From Burkholderiaceae bacterium (lineage in GTDB: Bacteria; Pseudomonadota; Gammaproteobacteria; Burkholderiales; Burkholderiaceae), in NCBI GenBank assembly GCA_021166835.1, contig JAJPEN010000003.1, forward strand, positions 1 to 14,897: DNA of 14,897 nucleotides, written 5' to 3'. The notes beneath the pieces are model-generated. The model saw only the letters and a program-made list of their open reading frames with translations. It was not told the origin of the DNA and made no database searches. How positions within the stretch are numbered: position 1 is the first letter of the stretch; each line of letters opens with the position of its first letter. Made by a program: the position numbers and the translations under genes. This document shows, in pieces, positions 1 to 10,377 of the stretch.

Positions 1-1
1 G

Positions 2-289
2 GTCCTGTTGGAACTCGAGTGGGTGACGCGCGCGTTCTACGAGTTCTCGCCGTCGGATTTCGCCTCGGTGGTCAACCACCTTCTCGGCCTGTCGAATGTC
101 GTCGTCGAATCGCGCTCCGCCGTGATGGCCGCTATCGACGCTCACGTTGCCGGCCTCGACTTCGCCGACGCGCTTCACATCGGTGCGAGCGCGCATTGCA
201 CCTCGCTCGTCACCTTCGACGACAAGGGCTTCGTGCGGCGAGCAAGGCGGCTCGGTCTGCAACCCGTGGTCGAGCTTGCGGGGCGATAG
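2..289 (+). CDS. VapC-like PIN-domain ribonuclease toxin, 3' part only
   Basis: The last 95 codons of a frame that is already open at the left window edge. The protein resembles the C-terminal two thirds of a VapC-type PIN toxin: a helix with LLELEWVTR, then the family hallmark DFADALHIGASA followed by LVTFDDKGFVRRARRLGL, which supplies two late acidic residues of the metal-binding pocket. VapC proteins are Mg-dependent RNases, usually encoded just after a small VapB antitoxin. Here the first catalytic Asp and any antitoxin would lie left of the window. No partner follows: the next 100 bases hold no gene. The domain call is by motif recognition; toxicity and the TA pairing are inference. Confidence 0.72.
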   Translation, partial: VLLELEWVTRAFYEFSPSDFASVVNHLLGLSNVVVESRSAVMAAIDAHVAGLDFADALHIGASAHCTSLVTFDDKGFVRRARRLGLQPVVELAGR

Positions 290-395
290 CAGCGATCCAC
301 ATCCGCGCGCTTCCTCGCTGCCCCCAGGATCTCCAGTCATCCTGCGTTGCCATCGCCCACTACCGGCCCACGCGCGCGTGGCCGCGGCCGATGAA
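290..395. other. Short intergenic region without visible genes
   Basis: No coding frame with recognisable content, no clear hairpin plus T-run and no repeat was seen between the PIN gene stop and the end of the decarboxylase-like fragment that runs toward it. Confidence 0.5.
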
Positions 396-485
396 TCACG
401 GCCGATTGGCGAGAACCTCGCGCGCCACTCCGGCGGCGCCGATGGCGTCGGGCCAGCCGGCATAGAGCGCGAGATGTGTGTTCAT
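396..485 (-). pseudogene. C-terminal stump of a carboxymuconolactone decarboxylase-family gene
   Basis: Reading leftward from an ATG at 485, 29 codons give a peptide beginning MNTHLALYAGWPDA and ending in REVLANRP before a TGA. This matches the last helices of YurZ/CMD-family proteins, where a motif like THLAFYAGWPNA is followed by a helix of the VAREVF type. Full members are roughly 110-130 residues and carry a Cys-containing active-site helix before this point, which is absent. Upstream in the same frame there is only the antisense-free tail of the alpha/beta hydrolase, whose stop lies 13 bases before the ATG. The gene therefore appears to have lost its first three quarters by deletion. Such proteins often sit beside aldo/keto reductases, which fits this cluster. 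Whether the stump is translated is unknown. Confidence 0.6.
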
Positions 486-498
486 GGGTGAAGGGCTA

Positions 499-3612
<3,114 letters not shown>

Positions 3613-4575
3613 ATGGCCATCAACGAACTGCGATCCATCTCGATCTTCGTCAGTGCCGCCGAGCTGGGCAGCCTGCGCAAAGCCGCCGCCGCACAGGGCA
3701 TCACGCCACAGGCCGCGAGCCAGGCGCTGGCCCAGCTCGAACGACAACTGGACGTGCGCCTGTTCCATCGCACGACGCGGGTGATGTCGCTTACTGACGA
3801 AGGCCGGCAGTTTCTGGAGGAATCCCGGCCGGCATTGCGCGGCCTTCAGCGGGCGATGGATCGCGCCGCGCGCGCCCGCGAGGACATCACCGGTCCGCTG
3901 CGCATCGTCGGACCGAGGTCGACCTTCCAGCGGGTGCTGTGGCCGCTGCTGGACGAGTTCTGCGCGCTGCATCCCGGCGTGATCCCTGACGTTCAACTCG
4001 AGGATCGCGTCGGCAACTGGGTCGAAGACCGCGTGGACGTGGGCTTTCGTCTCGGCGTGTCAGCGCACGAAGGCGTGATCGCGCGGCGGCTATTCCCGGT
4101 GCAACTCGTGATCTGCGCGGCGCCGGCCTACCTGCAGCGCCACGGCGTGCCCGACAGCCTGAGCGCGCTGCAGGGGCATCGCTGCAGTGTCTTCCGAAAC
4201 CCCGGCACCGGCGCGGTCGTGCCTTGGCGGGTGAGGGTCGGCGATGATGTGGTCGAGCAGCCGGTCGTCCCCGCGATCTGCAGCAACGACGAGATCCTGG
4301 AGTTGCAGGCGGTGCTTGCGGGCGCGGTTGTCGGGCAACTGGCCGGCGTGACGGCCGCGCCGTACATCCGCTCCGGACAACTTGTGCCGCTGCTGGTCGA
4401 CCACGTTCCCGACCACGCCAGCTACTTCGTCTACTTCGGTAGCCGCACGTCGCAGCCCGCCCGAGCGCGCGCGTTCATTGATCTGACTGTTGAACGGCTG
4501 GTCGGCAACAGCGAGTACGTGCTGACGCAGGCCGAGCTGCGGCCGGCTGGCCAGAAGGCGCGACGGCGCCGCTGA
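3613..4575 (+). CDS. LysR-family transcriptional regulator
   Basis: A 320-residue LysR protein. Residues 1-60 form the winged helix-turn-helix, with ISIFVSAAELGSLRKAAAAQGITPQAASQ followed by LERQLDVRLFHRTTR and LTDEGRQFLEE. After a linker helix, residues about 90-300 are the substrate-binding domain, starting GPLRIVGPRS. The ATG at 3613 has GGAG eight bases upstream. It is divergent from the aldo/keto reductase cluster and is probably its activator or repressor, with an effector related to the substrates of those enzymes. The tail ends in a basic run, QKARRRR. This is the CrgA-like subgroup by overall look, a weaker call than family membership. Confidence 0.92.
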   Translation: MAINELRSISIFVSAAELGSLRKAAAAQGITPQAASQALAQLERQLDVRLFHRTTRVMSLTDEGRQFLEESRPALRGLQRAMDRAARAREDITGPLRIVGPRSTFQRVLWPLLDEFCALHPGVIPDVQLEDRVGNWVEDRVDVGFRLGVSAHEGVIARRLFPVQLVICAAPAYLQRHGVPDSLSALQGHRCSVFRNPGTGAVVPWRVRVGDDVVEQPVVPAICSNDEILELQAVLAGAVVGQLAGVTAAPYIRSGQLVPLLVDHVPDHASYFVYFGSRTSQPARARAFIDLTVERLVGNSEYVLTQAELRPAGQKARRRR

Positions 4576-4725
4576 TCGCTGGCACAAGGACGCGCAGCTG
4601 GGCGCAGACCGCGAACGCGAATTCAGGGTGCTGTCGTCACGCCTGCCCTTCGACCTGAACTTCGAGCGCCATCGGTGCTCGTCATTCAGTTAGCAGGTAC
4701 TTCGACGATGAGAGAGGCTGAAGGC
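4576..4725. other. Intergenic region with a possible decayed coding fragment
   Basis: Between the LysR stop and tRNA-Phe. One plus frame (about 4575-4693) stays open and reads DRWHKDAQLGADREREFRVL then SSRLPFDLNFERHRC before a TAG. It has protein-like composition but no start codon or ribosome site, and I do not recognise it. It may be the tail of a lost gene or chance in high-GC DNA. Confidence 0.25.
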
Positions 4726-4801
<76 letters not shown>

Positions 4802-4880
4802 CCGGGGCGCGAGGCAGACCCGCCGCGCCGGAAAGGCCGCAATCTTAGCAGATGCCCCGCGCGCGCCGAGGCGGCCCACC

Positions 4881-4886
4881 TATAAT
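4881..4886 (+). promoter_or_regulatory. TATAAT -10 box just before the FAD hydroxylase start
   Basis: A perfect TATAAT ends six bases before the ATG at 4893, placing the expected transcription start on or next to the ATG. No Shine-Dalgarno-like sequence lies between, which would suit a leaderless mRNA. No good -35 box is seen at 16-18 bases, so the promoter assignment is tentative. Confidence 0.4.
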
Positions 4887-4892
4887 CCGCCC

Positions 4893-6158
4893 ATGTCGGC
4901 CAGCAGCGATCCCCCCCGCACCGATGTCGCCGTCGTCGGCCGCGGTGCGGTCGGCGTGGCGGCGGCGCTCGCGCTCTCGCGCGCGGGGCTGTCCACCGTC
5001 CTCGTCGGTGCGCCGCCGGTTCCCGACGCGCTCGACGAGTCGGACGCCTGGGACCTGCGGGTCTTCGCGTTGTCGCCGGCCACTCGCCGGCTGCTCGAGT
5101 CGATCGACGCCTGGCAGGCGCTCGATGTGCAGCGCGCGGCGCCGGTCTACGACATGCGCGTCTTCCCCGCCTTCGGCTCGCAGAACGACGAACTGCACTT
5201 CAGCGCCTACGAGTCGTGCATCGAGGCGCTCGCCTGGATCGTCGAGCAGCGCAACCTGATGCGCGCGCTGGACGGTGCGCAGCATGCGGCAGGGCTGCAG
5301 GTCGTCGACGAGCGCTTCGAAAGCTTCGACAACGCCGCGCAGTTCGTGTCGGCCGCGCCGGCGCCGTACGTGCGCCTCGTGCTCGAAGGCGGTCGGCGCA
5401 TCGAGGCGCGGCTGGTCGTCGGCGCCGATGGCGCTTCGTCGCGCGTGCGCGAAGCCGCCGGCATCGACAGCCGGGTATCCGATTACCCGCAGCGCGCGCT
5501 CGTCGCGCACTTCGACACTTCGCTTTCGCATCGCGACGTCGCCTGGCAGTGGTTCGGCGAGCAGGGCGTGCTCGCGCTGCTGCCGCTCCCGGCCACCCCC
5601 GGGCTCCCTCAGGTGCCGGCCGGGCGCGTCAGCATGGTCTGGGCCGCGCCGCACGATCTTGCCGACGAGCTGCAGGCGATGACGCCCGAGCAGCTCGCCG
5701 CGCGCGTGCAGCAGGCCACGGGTTCCGCGCTCGGCGCGATGACGTCGATCTCGCGCGTGGCCGGCTTTCCGCTGCGCCTGGCGCGCGCCTCGTCGCTGAT
5801 CGCCCCGCGCGTCGCGCTCGTCGGCGACGCGGCGCACGTCGTGCATCCGCTGGCCGGCCAGGGCATGAATCTGGGCTTCGGCGACGTCGAAGCGTTGGCA
5901 CGTACGCTGCGCGAGCGCGAGACGATGCGCGATCCCGGCGATCGCCTGCTGCTGCGCCGCTACGAGCGTGCCCGCGCCGAGCCGGTAGCGGCGATGCGCC
6001 GCACCACCGATGGCTTGCAGCGGCTGTTCGATCCGGTGCGCCCGCTCGCGCCCCAGCCGATCGGAGCTTTCCTGCGCTCGTTCGTCGCCATGGGCTGGCG
6101 TGCCGTGGCACGATCCGGCTGGATCAGGAAACGGCTGGTCGCGCGGGCGGTGCGCTGA
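4893..6158 (+). CDS. UbiH/UbiF/VisC/Coq6-family FAD-dependent hydroxylase
   Basis: A 421-residue class A flavoprotein monooxygenase. The dinucleotide-binding fold is at residues 11-32 (DVAVVGRGAVGVAAALALSR, GxGxxG present), the second FAD/NADPH motif GADGASSRVR at about 177-186, and the FAD ribityl-binding motif GDAAHVVHPLAGQGMNLGFGD starts at residue 311. The last motif with HPLAGQGMN is diagnostic of the ubiquinone hydroxylase family, which hydroxylates the aromatic ring of ubiquinone precursors at the inner membrane. Which ring position is modified cannot be told from this sequence, so no gene symbol is given. The C-terminal region is arginine-rich. dsbC begins 29 bases downstream on the same strand and is probably cotranscribed, although the functions differ. 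Confidence 0.9.
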   Translation: MSASSDPPRTDVAVVGRGAVGVAAALALSRAGLSTVLVGAPPVPDALDESDAWDLRVFALSPATRRLLESIDAWQALDVQRAAPVYDMRVFPAFGSQNDELHFSAYESCIEALAWIVEQRNLMRALDGAQHAAGLQVVDERFESFDNAAQFVSAAPAPYVRLVLEGGRRIEARLVVGADGASSRVREAAGIDSRVSDYPQRALVAHFDTSLSHRDVAWQWFGEQGVLALLPLPATPGLPQVPAGRVSMVWAAPHDLADELQAMTPEQLAARVQQATGSALGAMTSISRVAGFPLRLARASSLIAPRVALVGDAAHVVHPLAGQGMNLGFGDVEALARTLRERETMRDPGDRLLLRRYERARAEPVAAMRRTTDGLQRLFDPVRPLAPQPIGAFLRSFVAMGWRAVARSGWIRKRLVARAVR

Positions 6159-6187
6159 GCGCGAACGGCATTCACGAGGCTCGGGTC

Positions 6188-6988
6188 ATGTTTCGAATTT
6201 CTTCGCGGCGCGCGCGTCGCCTGGTTGCTTCTCTCGGCGCGGCGGCCTTCGGCCTGTCGCTGATGCTCGCTGCGCCGCTGCCGCAGGCGCAGGCGCTGCC
6301 GCAGGCGCAGGCTCAGACGGCGCCCGACGGCGCCGCCGAGGCGCGCGTGCGGGCGGCGATGGAGCAGCTCACCGGCGGCCGTACTAAGGTCGACGAGGTG
6401 CGCGCGACGCCCATTCCGGGGCTCTACGAAGTCCGCGTCGGAACGCGCCTGCTCTACGTCGAAGGACAGGGCAAGTACATGTTCCTGGACGGCGACCTGA
6501 TCGACCTGCAGTCGCAGCGCAACCTCACGCAGGAGCGCGTCGAGGAGTTGCAGACGATCGACTTCGGCGTGCTGCCGCTCGATCTCGCGATCAAGCAGGT
6601 CAACGGCAAGGGCAAGCGCGTCGTCGCGGTCTTCGAGGACGCCAACTGCGGCTATTGCAAGCGGCTGCGCGCCGATCTGGTCAAGCTCGACGACCTGACG
6701 ATCTACACGTTCCCGCTCGCTTTCCTCGCGGCCGATTCGGAAACCAAGGCGCGCAAGGCGCTGTGCTCGGCCGATCCCGCGCGCGCCTGGAACGAGCTGC
6801 TGCTGAACAACCGCGTGCCCGACAACGCGGGAACCTGCAACACGCCGCTGAAGGATGTCCAGGCGCTCGCGCACAAGCTCGGCATCACCGGTACGCCGGT
6901 CGTGTTCTTCTCGAACGGCCGCCGGCTCACCGGCTACGCGCCGCCCGAGCAGTTCGGCAAGATGCTCGCGGCGCACTCCAAAGGCTGA
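6188..6988 (+). CDS. dsbC: DsbC-family periplasmic thiol:disulfide interchange protein
   Basis: A 266-residue exported disulfide isomerase. Residues 1-42 form a signal peptide with basic start RRARR and a hydrophobic core GAAAFGLSLMLAAPL. An N-terminal dimerisation domain with IPGLYEVRVGTRLLYVEGQGKY (about 76-97) follows. The thioredoxin-like catalytic domain has the CGYC active site at 154-157, preceded by VAVFEDAN, and a cis-Pro loop ITGTPVVFF. Two further cysteines, in KALCSAD and GTCNTP, match the structural disulfide of DsbC. DsbC shuffles wrong disulfides in secreted proteins and is kept reduced by DsbD. The ATG at 6188 has a weak GAGG about nine bases upstream. The region after the signal core holds a duplicated hexapeptide LPQAQA, a low-complexity linker likely removed or tolerated at the cleavage region. 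Confidence 0.93.
   Translation: MFRISSRRARRLVASLGAAAFGLSLMLAAPLPQAQALPQAQAQTAPDGAAEARVRAAMEQLTGGRTKVDEVRATPIPGLYEVRVGTRLLYVEGQGKYMFLDGDLIDLQSQRNLTQERVEELQTIDFGVLPLDLAIKQVNGKGKRVVAVFEDANCGYCKRLRADLVKLDDLTIYTFPLAFLAADSETKARKALCSADPARAWNELLLNNRVPDNAGTCNTPLKDVQALAHKLGITGTPVVFFSNGRRLTGYAPPEQFGKMLAAHSKG
6278..6313 (+). repeat. Two-copy 18-bp tandem repeat within dsbC
   Basis: Two adjacent 18-base copies, 6278-6295 and 6296-6313, differ only in the last base and encode LPQAQA twice near the signal-peptide cleavage region. The repeat is in frame, so gain or loss of a copy would change only linker length. Confidence 0.8.
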
Positions 6989-7043
6989 CGGCGTTCCGCC
7001 GCGCGCCGCGCCTTTCGCGCAAGTCTCGAAGCGCGTTCCGCGC
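6989..7043. terminator. Possible bidirectional terminator region between dsbC and mltA
   Basis: Two short GC hairpins with the same TTC loop lie in the 73-base gap between convergent genes: CGGCG-TTC-CGCCG (6989-7001) and GCGCG-TTC-CGCGC (7031-7043). Neither has a clear T-run, so classical intrinsic termination is uncertain. Confidence 0.3.
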
Positions 7044-7061
7044 GCCGACGCCGAAGCGAGC

Positions 7062-8261
7062 TCAGCGCGGCAGCGCCGGCGCCTCGCCCTTCGGCAACAG
7101 CAGCCACATGCGCATCGGCTGTCGGGCGAGCCCGGCCAGACGCCCCGCTTCGTCGCCCGAGCCCCAGAACAGGTCGGCGCGCACCGCGCCGACGATCGCC
7201 GCCCCCCGGTCCTGCGACACGACGACGCGCCGCATCGGCGCACCGGTCCCGGGATGCGAGCCGTCGACGAAGAGCAGGGCGCCGGGCGGAACGAAGGCCG
7301 GATCGGTGGCCACCGAGCGCATCGGCGTCAACGCTACGCCGAGCGAGCCCGGCGGGCCCGCAGAGTCCGTTGTCGTCGAAGGCAACTCGCGGAAGAAGAC
7401 GTAGCGCGGGTTGGCGTGCATGACTTCGCGCGCCTGTGAAGGGTTCGCTCGCAGCCAGGCGCGGATCGCCGCCGCATCGACCGCATCGGGCGCGAGCGCG
7501 CCGCGCTCGATCAGCACGCGCCCGATCGCCCGGTACGGCTGTCCGTTGTGATCGGCGAAGCCCACGCGCACGACCGAACCGTCGGGCAGGCGCACGCGTC
7601 CGGAGCCCTGCACCTGCAGGAAGAAGGCTTCGATCGGGTCGTCGAGCCAGAGCAGCGCCCTGGCCTGCGGCAGCCCCTGGTCCTCGATGCTCGCCCTCGT
7701 CGGATAGGGCCCGTCGGGCCGGCCGTCGCGCAAGCGCTGTCGCGAACCGTCGGGAAGCGCGACGAGATCGGCGGGTCGGGCGAGCAGCGGCACCTGCGTA
7801 GCGCGTACGCGCCTGCGCGTGCCCTGCAGGATCGGCTCGTAATAGCCGGTGAGCAGGCCCTCGCGCCTGCCGTCGATGCCGGCGAGCGGCCAGGCATCGA
7901 AGCGATCGGCGAGCCAGCGCGCGAGGCCATCCGCAGCGGGAAGCTGCGGGCACAGCGCCGGCCACGGCCGCGGCGCAGACGCAAGAGTGCACTGCCTGGC
8001 GAGCGCTTCGTGAAGACCGCGCAGGTCGTCGTCGCTCCATCCCGGCAGCGCGTCGACGCGCAGCGGCGCGCGCTCCGCTGCCTCGCGCGACGGCGCGGTC
8101 GCGTCGGCGCCCGGCATCGGGGCGCCGCGCTGCGAAGCGTCCGGTGGGGTCGTCGACGCAGCGCGCTCGGGCCTCGTTGCATCGGCTGCCGGCCCCGATG
8201 CGCAGCCCGCGACGATCATCGCGAGCGCCATGCAAACCGGCGGGACGACGCTCGCGCGCAT
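7062..8261 (-). CDS. mltA: Membrane-bound lytic murein transglycosylase A
   Basis: A 399-residue outer-membrane lipoprotein that cleaves peptidoglycan with formation of 1,6-anhydro-muropeptides. The signal peptide MRASVVPPVCMALAMIVAGC ends at lipobox Cys20. A Pro/Ala/Ser-rich linker follows to about residue 65. The MltA domain has LLTGYYEPILQGTRRR, PYPTRASIE and LFFLQVQGSGRVRLPDGS-like segments with ADHNGQPYRAIG. The 3D (double-psi barrel) domain follows, with PPGALLFVDGSHPG, VSQDRGAAIVGAVRADLFWGSGDEAG and ending RMWLLLPKG. The acidic residues in the SQDRG and RADLFWG segments include the expected catalytic Asp. E. coli MltA has 365 residues, so the linker accounts for the extra length. It lies 47 bases after apaG and is probably in the same transcript. 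Confidence 0.95.
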   Translation of the reverse strand: MRASVVPPVCMALAMIVAGCASGPAADATRPERAASTTPPDASQRGAPMPGADATAPSREAAERAPLRVDALPGWSDDDLRGLHEALARQCTLASAPRPWPALCPQLPAADGLARWLADRFDAWPLAGIDGRREGLLTGYYEPILQGTRRRVRATQVPLLARPADLVALPDGSRQRLRDGRPDGPYPTRASIEDQGLPQARALLWLDDPIEAFFLQVQGSGRVRLPDGSVVRVGFADHNGQPYRAIGRVLIERGALAPDAVDAAAIRAWLRANPSQAREVMHANPRYVFFRELPSTTTDSAGPPGSLGVALTPMRSVATDPAFVPPGALLFVDGSHPGTGAPMRRVVVSQDRGAAIVGAVRADLFWGSGDEAGRLAGLARQPMRMWLLLPKGEAPALPR

Positions 8262-8308
8262 CCGGCTCGACGCCCGCGCGCGCAGATGGCGAAAAAACGG
8301 AACGCCGA

Positions 8309-8695
8309 TCAATGCAGCGTTCGCGGCATGCTCAGCGCGAACTGCGGTATCTCGACCTCGAAGCGCTCGCCGTCCTCGGCCACGAAGAAGTAGCTGCCGC
8401 GCATCTCGCCGGTGGGCGTCGCGAGCTGGCTGCCGCTCGTGTATTCGAAGCGCTCGCCGGGCGCGAGCAGCGGCTGCTGTCCGACGACGCCCAGGCCCTT
8501 GACCTCGATCGATCGCCCATCGTCGTCGCTGATGAACCAGTGGCGGCTGATCAGCTGCGCGGCTACGTTGCCCTGGTTCGTGATGCGAACCGTGTAGGCG
8601 AACGAGTAGCAGGAGTCGTCCGGCTTCGACTGCTCCGGCAGATACGAGGTCTGCACCTCGATACGGAAGGCGTATTGCTTCTGGGGATCGGGCAC
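8309..8695 (-). CDS. apaG: ApaG domain protein
   Basis: A 128-residue ApaG protein with a fibronectin type III-like beta fold. The first strand reads [16 protein letters not shown], followed by [27 protein letters not shown] and [20 protein letters not shown], ending with [22 protein letters not shown]. These blocks span the whole family length. The start is not clear-cut. GTG at 8695 gives a normal length and lies downstream of a minus-strand -10 box at 8724-8729, whereas the frame also runs further upstream through that box. No good ribosome site is seen. ApaG is linked in enterobacteria to the ApaH/Ap4A and cobalt/magnesium phenotypes, but its biochemical role is unresolved. It is divergent from rpe and precedes mltA, an order usual in Burkholderiales. 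Confidence 0.93.
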   Translation of the reverse strand: MPDPQKQYAFRIEVQTSYLPEQSKPDDSCYSFAYTVRITNQGNVAAQLISRHWFISDDDGRSIEVKGLGVVGQQPLLAPGERFEYTSGSQLATPTGEMRGSYFFVAEDGERFEVEIPQFALSMPRTLH

Positions 8696-8719
8696 GGCAG
8701 GAGCAGATCGGTGGCTGGC

Positions 8720-8729
8720 TACAATTGTA
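8720..8729. promoter_or_regulatory. Palindromic -10 box shared by apaG and rpe
   Basis: TACAATTGTA is a perfect 10-base palindrome. It presents TACAAT, a good -10 hexamer, on both strands with a two-base overlap. The expected transcription starts are near 8732 for rpe (ATG at 8766) and near 8717 for apaG (GTG at 8695). No strong -35 box was found on either side. Confidence 0.5.
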
Positions 8730-8765
8730 GACACGCATCCTGCGCGGGTTCGCGAATCCCTCCGA

Positions 8766-9458
8766 ATGACCACCGAATTCCTGCTTGCACCGAGCATCCT
8801 GTCCGCCGATTTCGCGCGTCTGGGCGAGGAGGTGCGCGCCGTGCAGGCGGCCGGCGCCGACTGGATCCACTTCGACGTCATGGACAACCATTACGTGCCG
8901 AACCTGAGCATCGGCCCGATGGTGTGCGAAGCCTTGCGCCCGCACGTGCAGATCCCCATCGACGTGCACCTGATGGTCGAGCCGGTCGACCGCATCGTCG
9001 GCGATTTCGCGAAGGCGGGCGCGAGCTGGATCAGCTTCCATCCGGAAGCCACGCGTCACGTCGATCGTACGCTCGAGCTGATCCGCGATCACGGCTGCAA
9101 GGCCGGTCTCGTCTTCAATCCGGCCACGCCGCTGAACTGGCTCGATCACCTGATGGACCGCATCGATCTCGTGCTGCTGATGTCGGTCAACCCCGGGTTC
9201 GGCGGCCAGAAGTTCATCGCCTCGGCGCTGCCCAAGCTGCGCGCCACGCGCGCGCGCATCGATGCCCACGCGGAGCGGGGCGGACAGCCGATCCGCCTCG
9301 AGATCGACGGCGGCGTCAAGGTCGAGAACGTCGCCGAATGCGCGCGCGCCGGCGCCGACACCTTCGTTGCCGGTTCGGCGGTGTTCGGTGCGCCCGACGC
9401 CGACGGCGGCTACCGCGGCATCGTCCAGGCCTTCCGCTCGGCGCTGGCGGGCGCGTGA
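8766..9458 (+). CDS. rpe: Ribulose-phosphate 3-epimerase
   Basis: A 230-residue TIM-barrel enzyme that interconverts ribulose 5-phosphate and xylulose 5-phosphate in the pentose phosphate and Calvin pathways. The signature blocks are all present in order: [16 protein letters not shown] (7-22), [14 protein letters not shown] with metal ligands His35 and Asp37, PIDVHLMVE with His68, [11 protein letters not shown] (141-151) and EIDGGVK with catalytic Asp181, followed by [13 protein letters not shown] for phosphate binding. The length is normal. The ATG at 8766 has no strong Shine-Dalgarno. It is divergent from apaG and heads the rpe-gph-trpE run; gph starts within its stop codon. Confidence 0.97.
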   Translation: MTTEFLLAPSILSADFARLGEEVRAVQAAGADWIHFDVMDNHYVPNLSIGPMVCEALRPHVQIPIDVHLMVEPVDRIVGDFAKAGASWISFHPEATRHVDRTLELIRDHGCKAGLVFNPATPLNWLDHLMDRIDLVLLMSVNPGFGGQKFIASALPKLRATRARIDAHAERGGQPIRLEIDGGVKVENVAECARAGADTFVAGSAVFGAPDADGGYRGIVQAFRSALAGA

Positions 9459-10156
9459 GCGCCGTGCCAAGAGGCGAGCGCCCGAGCTTTCGCGCGCGAG
9501 CGGTCCTGCTCGACCTCGACGGAACGCTGCTCGACACGGTCGCCGATCTCGCGGCGGCCGTCGATGCGATGCTCGTCGAACTCGGCCGCGCGCCGATCGG
9601 CGCGCCCGCCGTGCGCACCTACGTCGGCAAGGGAGCGCGCGTGCTCGTGCGGCGCGCGTTGGCCGGCTCGCTCGACGCGCCCTGCGACGAGGCCGCGGTC
9701 GACGCGGCGATGCCGGTGTTCGAGCGCCACTACGCGCGCGAGAACGGCGCGAGCGCCCGCCTGTATCCGAACGTCGTCGAGGGGCTGAGCGCGATGCGCT
9801 CCAGGGGACTGACGCTCGCCTGCGTGACCAACAAGCCGCAGCCCTTCGCCGACGAGCTGCTCGCCCGCACGGGCCTGTCGTGTTTCTTCGCTGCGATCGT
9901 CGGCGCCGATGCGCATCTCGCGCGCAAGCCCGATCCGGCGCCGCTGCTGCACGCCTGCGAGCGTCTCGGCGTGGCGCCCGCGCAGGCCGTGGCCATCGGC
10001 GACTCGATGAACGACGTCCAGGCCGCGCGCGCGGCGGGCATTCCGGTGATCGTCGTGCCCTACGGCTACAACGAGGGCCGGCCGGCGTCGACGCTCGACG
10101 CCGATGCCCACGTGGACGATCTGCAACAGGCCGCCGCGCGCATCGGGATGCTATAG
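9455..10156 (+). CDS. gph: Phosphoglycolate phosphatase (HAD family)
   Basis: A 233-residue HAD hydrolase that dephosphorylates 2-phosphoglycolate formed from DNA 3'-end damage or RubisCO oxygenation. Motif I is [11 protein letters not shown] with the nucleophile and acid/base Asp pair, motif [11 protein letters not shown], motif III the Lys in [10 protein letters not shown] and motif [16 protein letters not shown]. The helical cap between motifs I and II is of the Gph type. The GTG at 9455 overlaps the rpe stop as GTGA, indicating translational coupling; a second GTG three codons on is possible. The end of the gene overlaps a TATAGT sequence that may be the -10 box of the trp leader. Confidence 0.94.
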   Translation: MSAVPRGERPSFRARAVLLDLDGTLLDTVADLAAAVDAMLVELGRAPIGAPAVRTYVGKGARVLVRRALAGSLDAPCDEAAVDAAMPVFERHYARENGASARLYPNVVEGLSAMRSRGLTLACVTNKPQPFADELLARTGLSCFFAAIVGADAHLARKPDPAPLLHACERLGVAPAQAVAIGDSMNDVQAARAAGIPVIVVPYGYNEGRPASTLDADAHVDDLQQAAARIGML

Positions 10157-10157
10157 T
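10152..10157 (+). promoter_or_regulatory. Candidate -10 box (TATAGT) for the trp leader transcript
   Basis: TATAGT overlaps the gph stop codon and would place a transcription start near 10165, giving a short 5' leader before the Trp-rich peptide at 10192. No convincing -35 box is seen. Readthrough from rpe-gph is an alternative source of the transcript. Confidence 0.35.
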
Positions 10158-10191
10158 CGCCGCAGAACACGTTCCGGATTTCCTCCCCTTC

Positions 10192-10260
10192 ATGCGTCCT
10201 GTTCGGGAACTTCAGCTGCTTCGCCCCTGGCGTCGCTGGCATTGGCGGTGCTGGCGCTGA
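10192..10260 (+). CDS. trpL: trp operon leader peptide with four Trp codons
   Basis: A 22-codon reading frame from ATG to TGA ends in PWRRWHWRCWR, with Trp at residues 13, 16, 18 and 21 (TGG at 10228, 10237, 10243 and 10252). Four Trp in ten residues just before the stop, 117 bases ahead of trpE, is the arrangement of an attenuation leader, where a ribosome waiting for charged tRNA-Trp decides how the following RNA folds. Trp is a rare residue, so chance is unlikely. No purine-rich ribosome site precedes the ATG. If the start is near 10165, it has a short leader of about 27 bases. The inferred role is to sense tryptophan; it was recognised by content and position, not by similarity to a stored sequence. 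Confidence 0.82.
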   Translation: MRPVRELQLLRPWRRWHWRCWR

Positions 10261-10364
10261 TCGCCGCACTGTCGCGGGCCGGCCGTCGCGCCGCGCACCC
10301 GCGTTCCTGAACTCCCGATAGAACCGCGCCTTCGGCGCTCTCGCGAAGCGAATCGGCTTCGCGA
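10244..10364 (+). promoter_or_regulatory. trp attenuator region with overlapping hairpins
   Basis: By-eye pairings form a chain. Stem 1 is GGCGGT (10244-10249) with ATCGCC (10260-10265), covering the last Trp codons and the stop. Stem A is CGCGGG (10273-10278) with CCCGCG (10298-10303). Stem B is CGCGTTC (10300-10306) with GAACCGCG (10321-10328, one bulge). Stem C is GCGCC-TTC-GGCGC (10326-10338). Stem D is TCGCGAAGC (10341-10349) with GCTTCGCGA (10356-10364). A and B share bases, as do B and C, so they exclude each other. No T-run follows C or D, and D ends 13 bases before the trpE ATG. Confidence 0.6.
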
Positions 10365-10377
10365 CGGAACGGACGTC

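Noticed and set aside
5216..6988. Long plus frame that would fuse an arginine-rich protein to DsbC
   Set aside because: The first part is an off-frame reading of the FAD hydroxylase; DsbC has its own start and signal peptide at 6188.
7062..10193. Minus-strand frame open for over 1,000 codons
   Set aside because: Only its last 399 codons are real (mltA). The rest is antisense to rpe and gph and out of frame with apaG, a common effect of high GC.
10341..10364. Hairpin D as a classical intrinsic terminator
   Set aside because: The stem is strong but is followed by CGGAACGGACG, with no T-run, so it was reported as an attenuator element instead.
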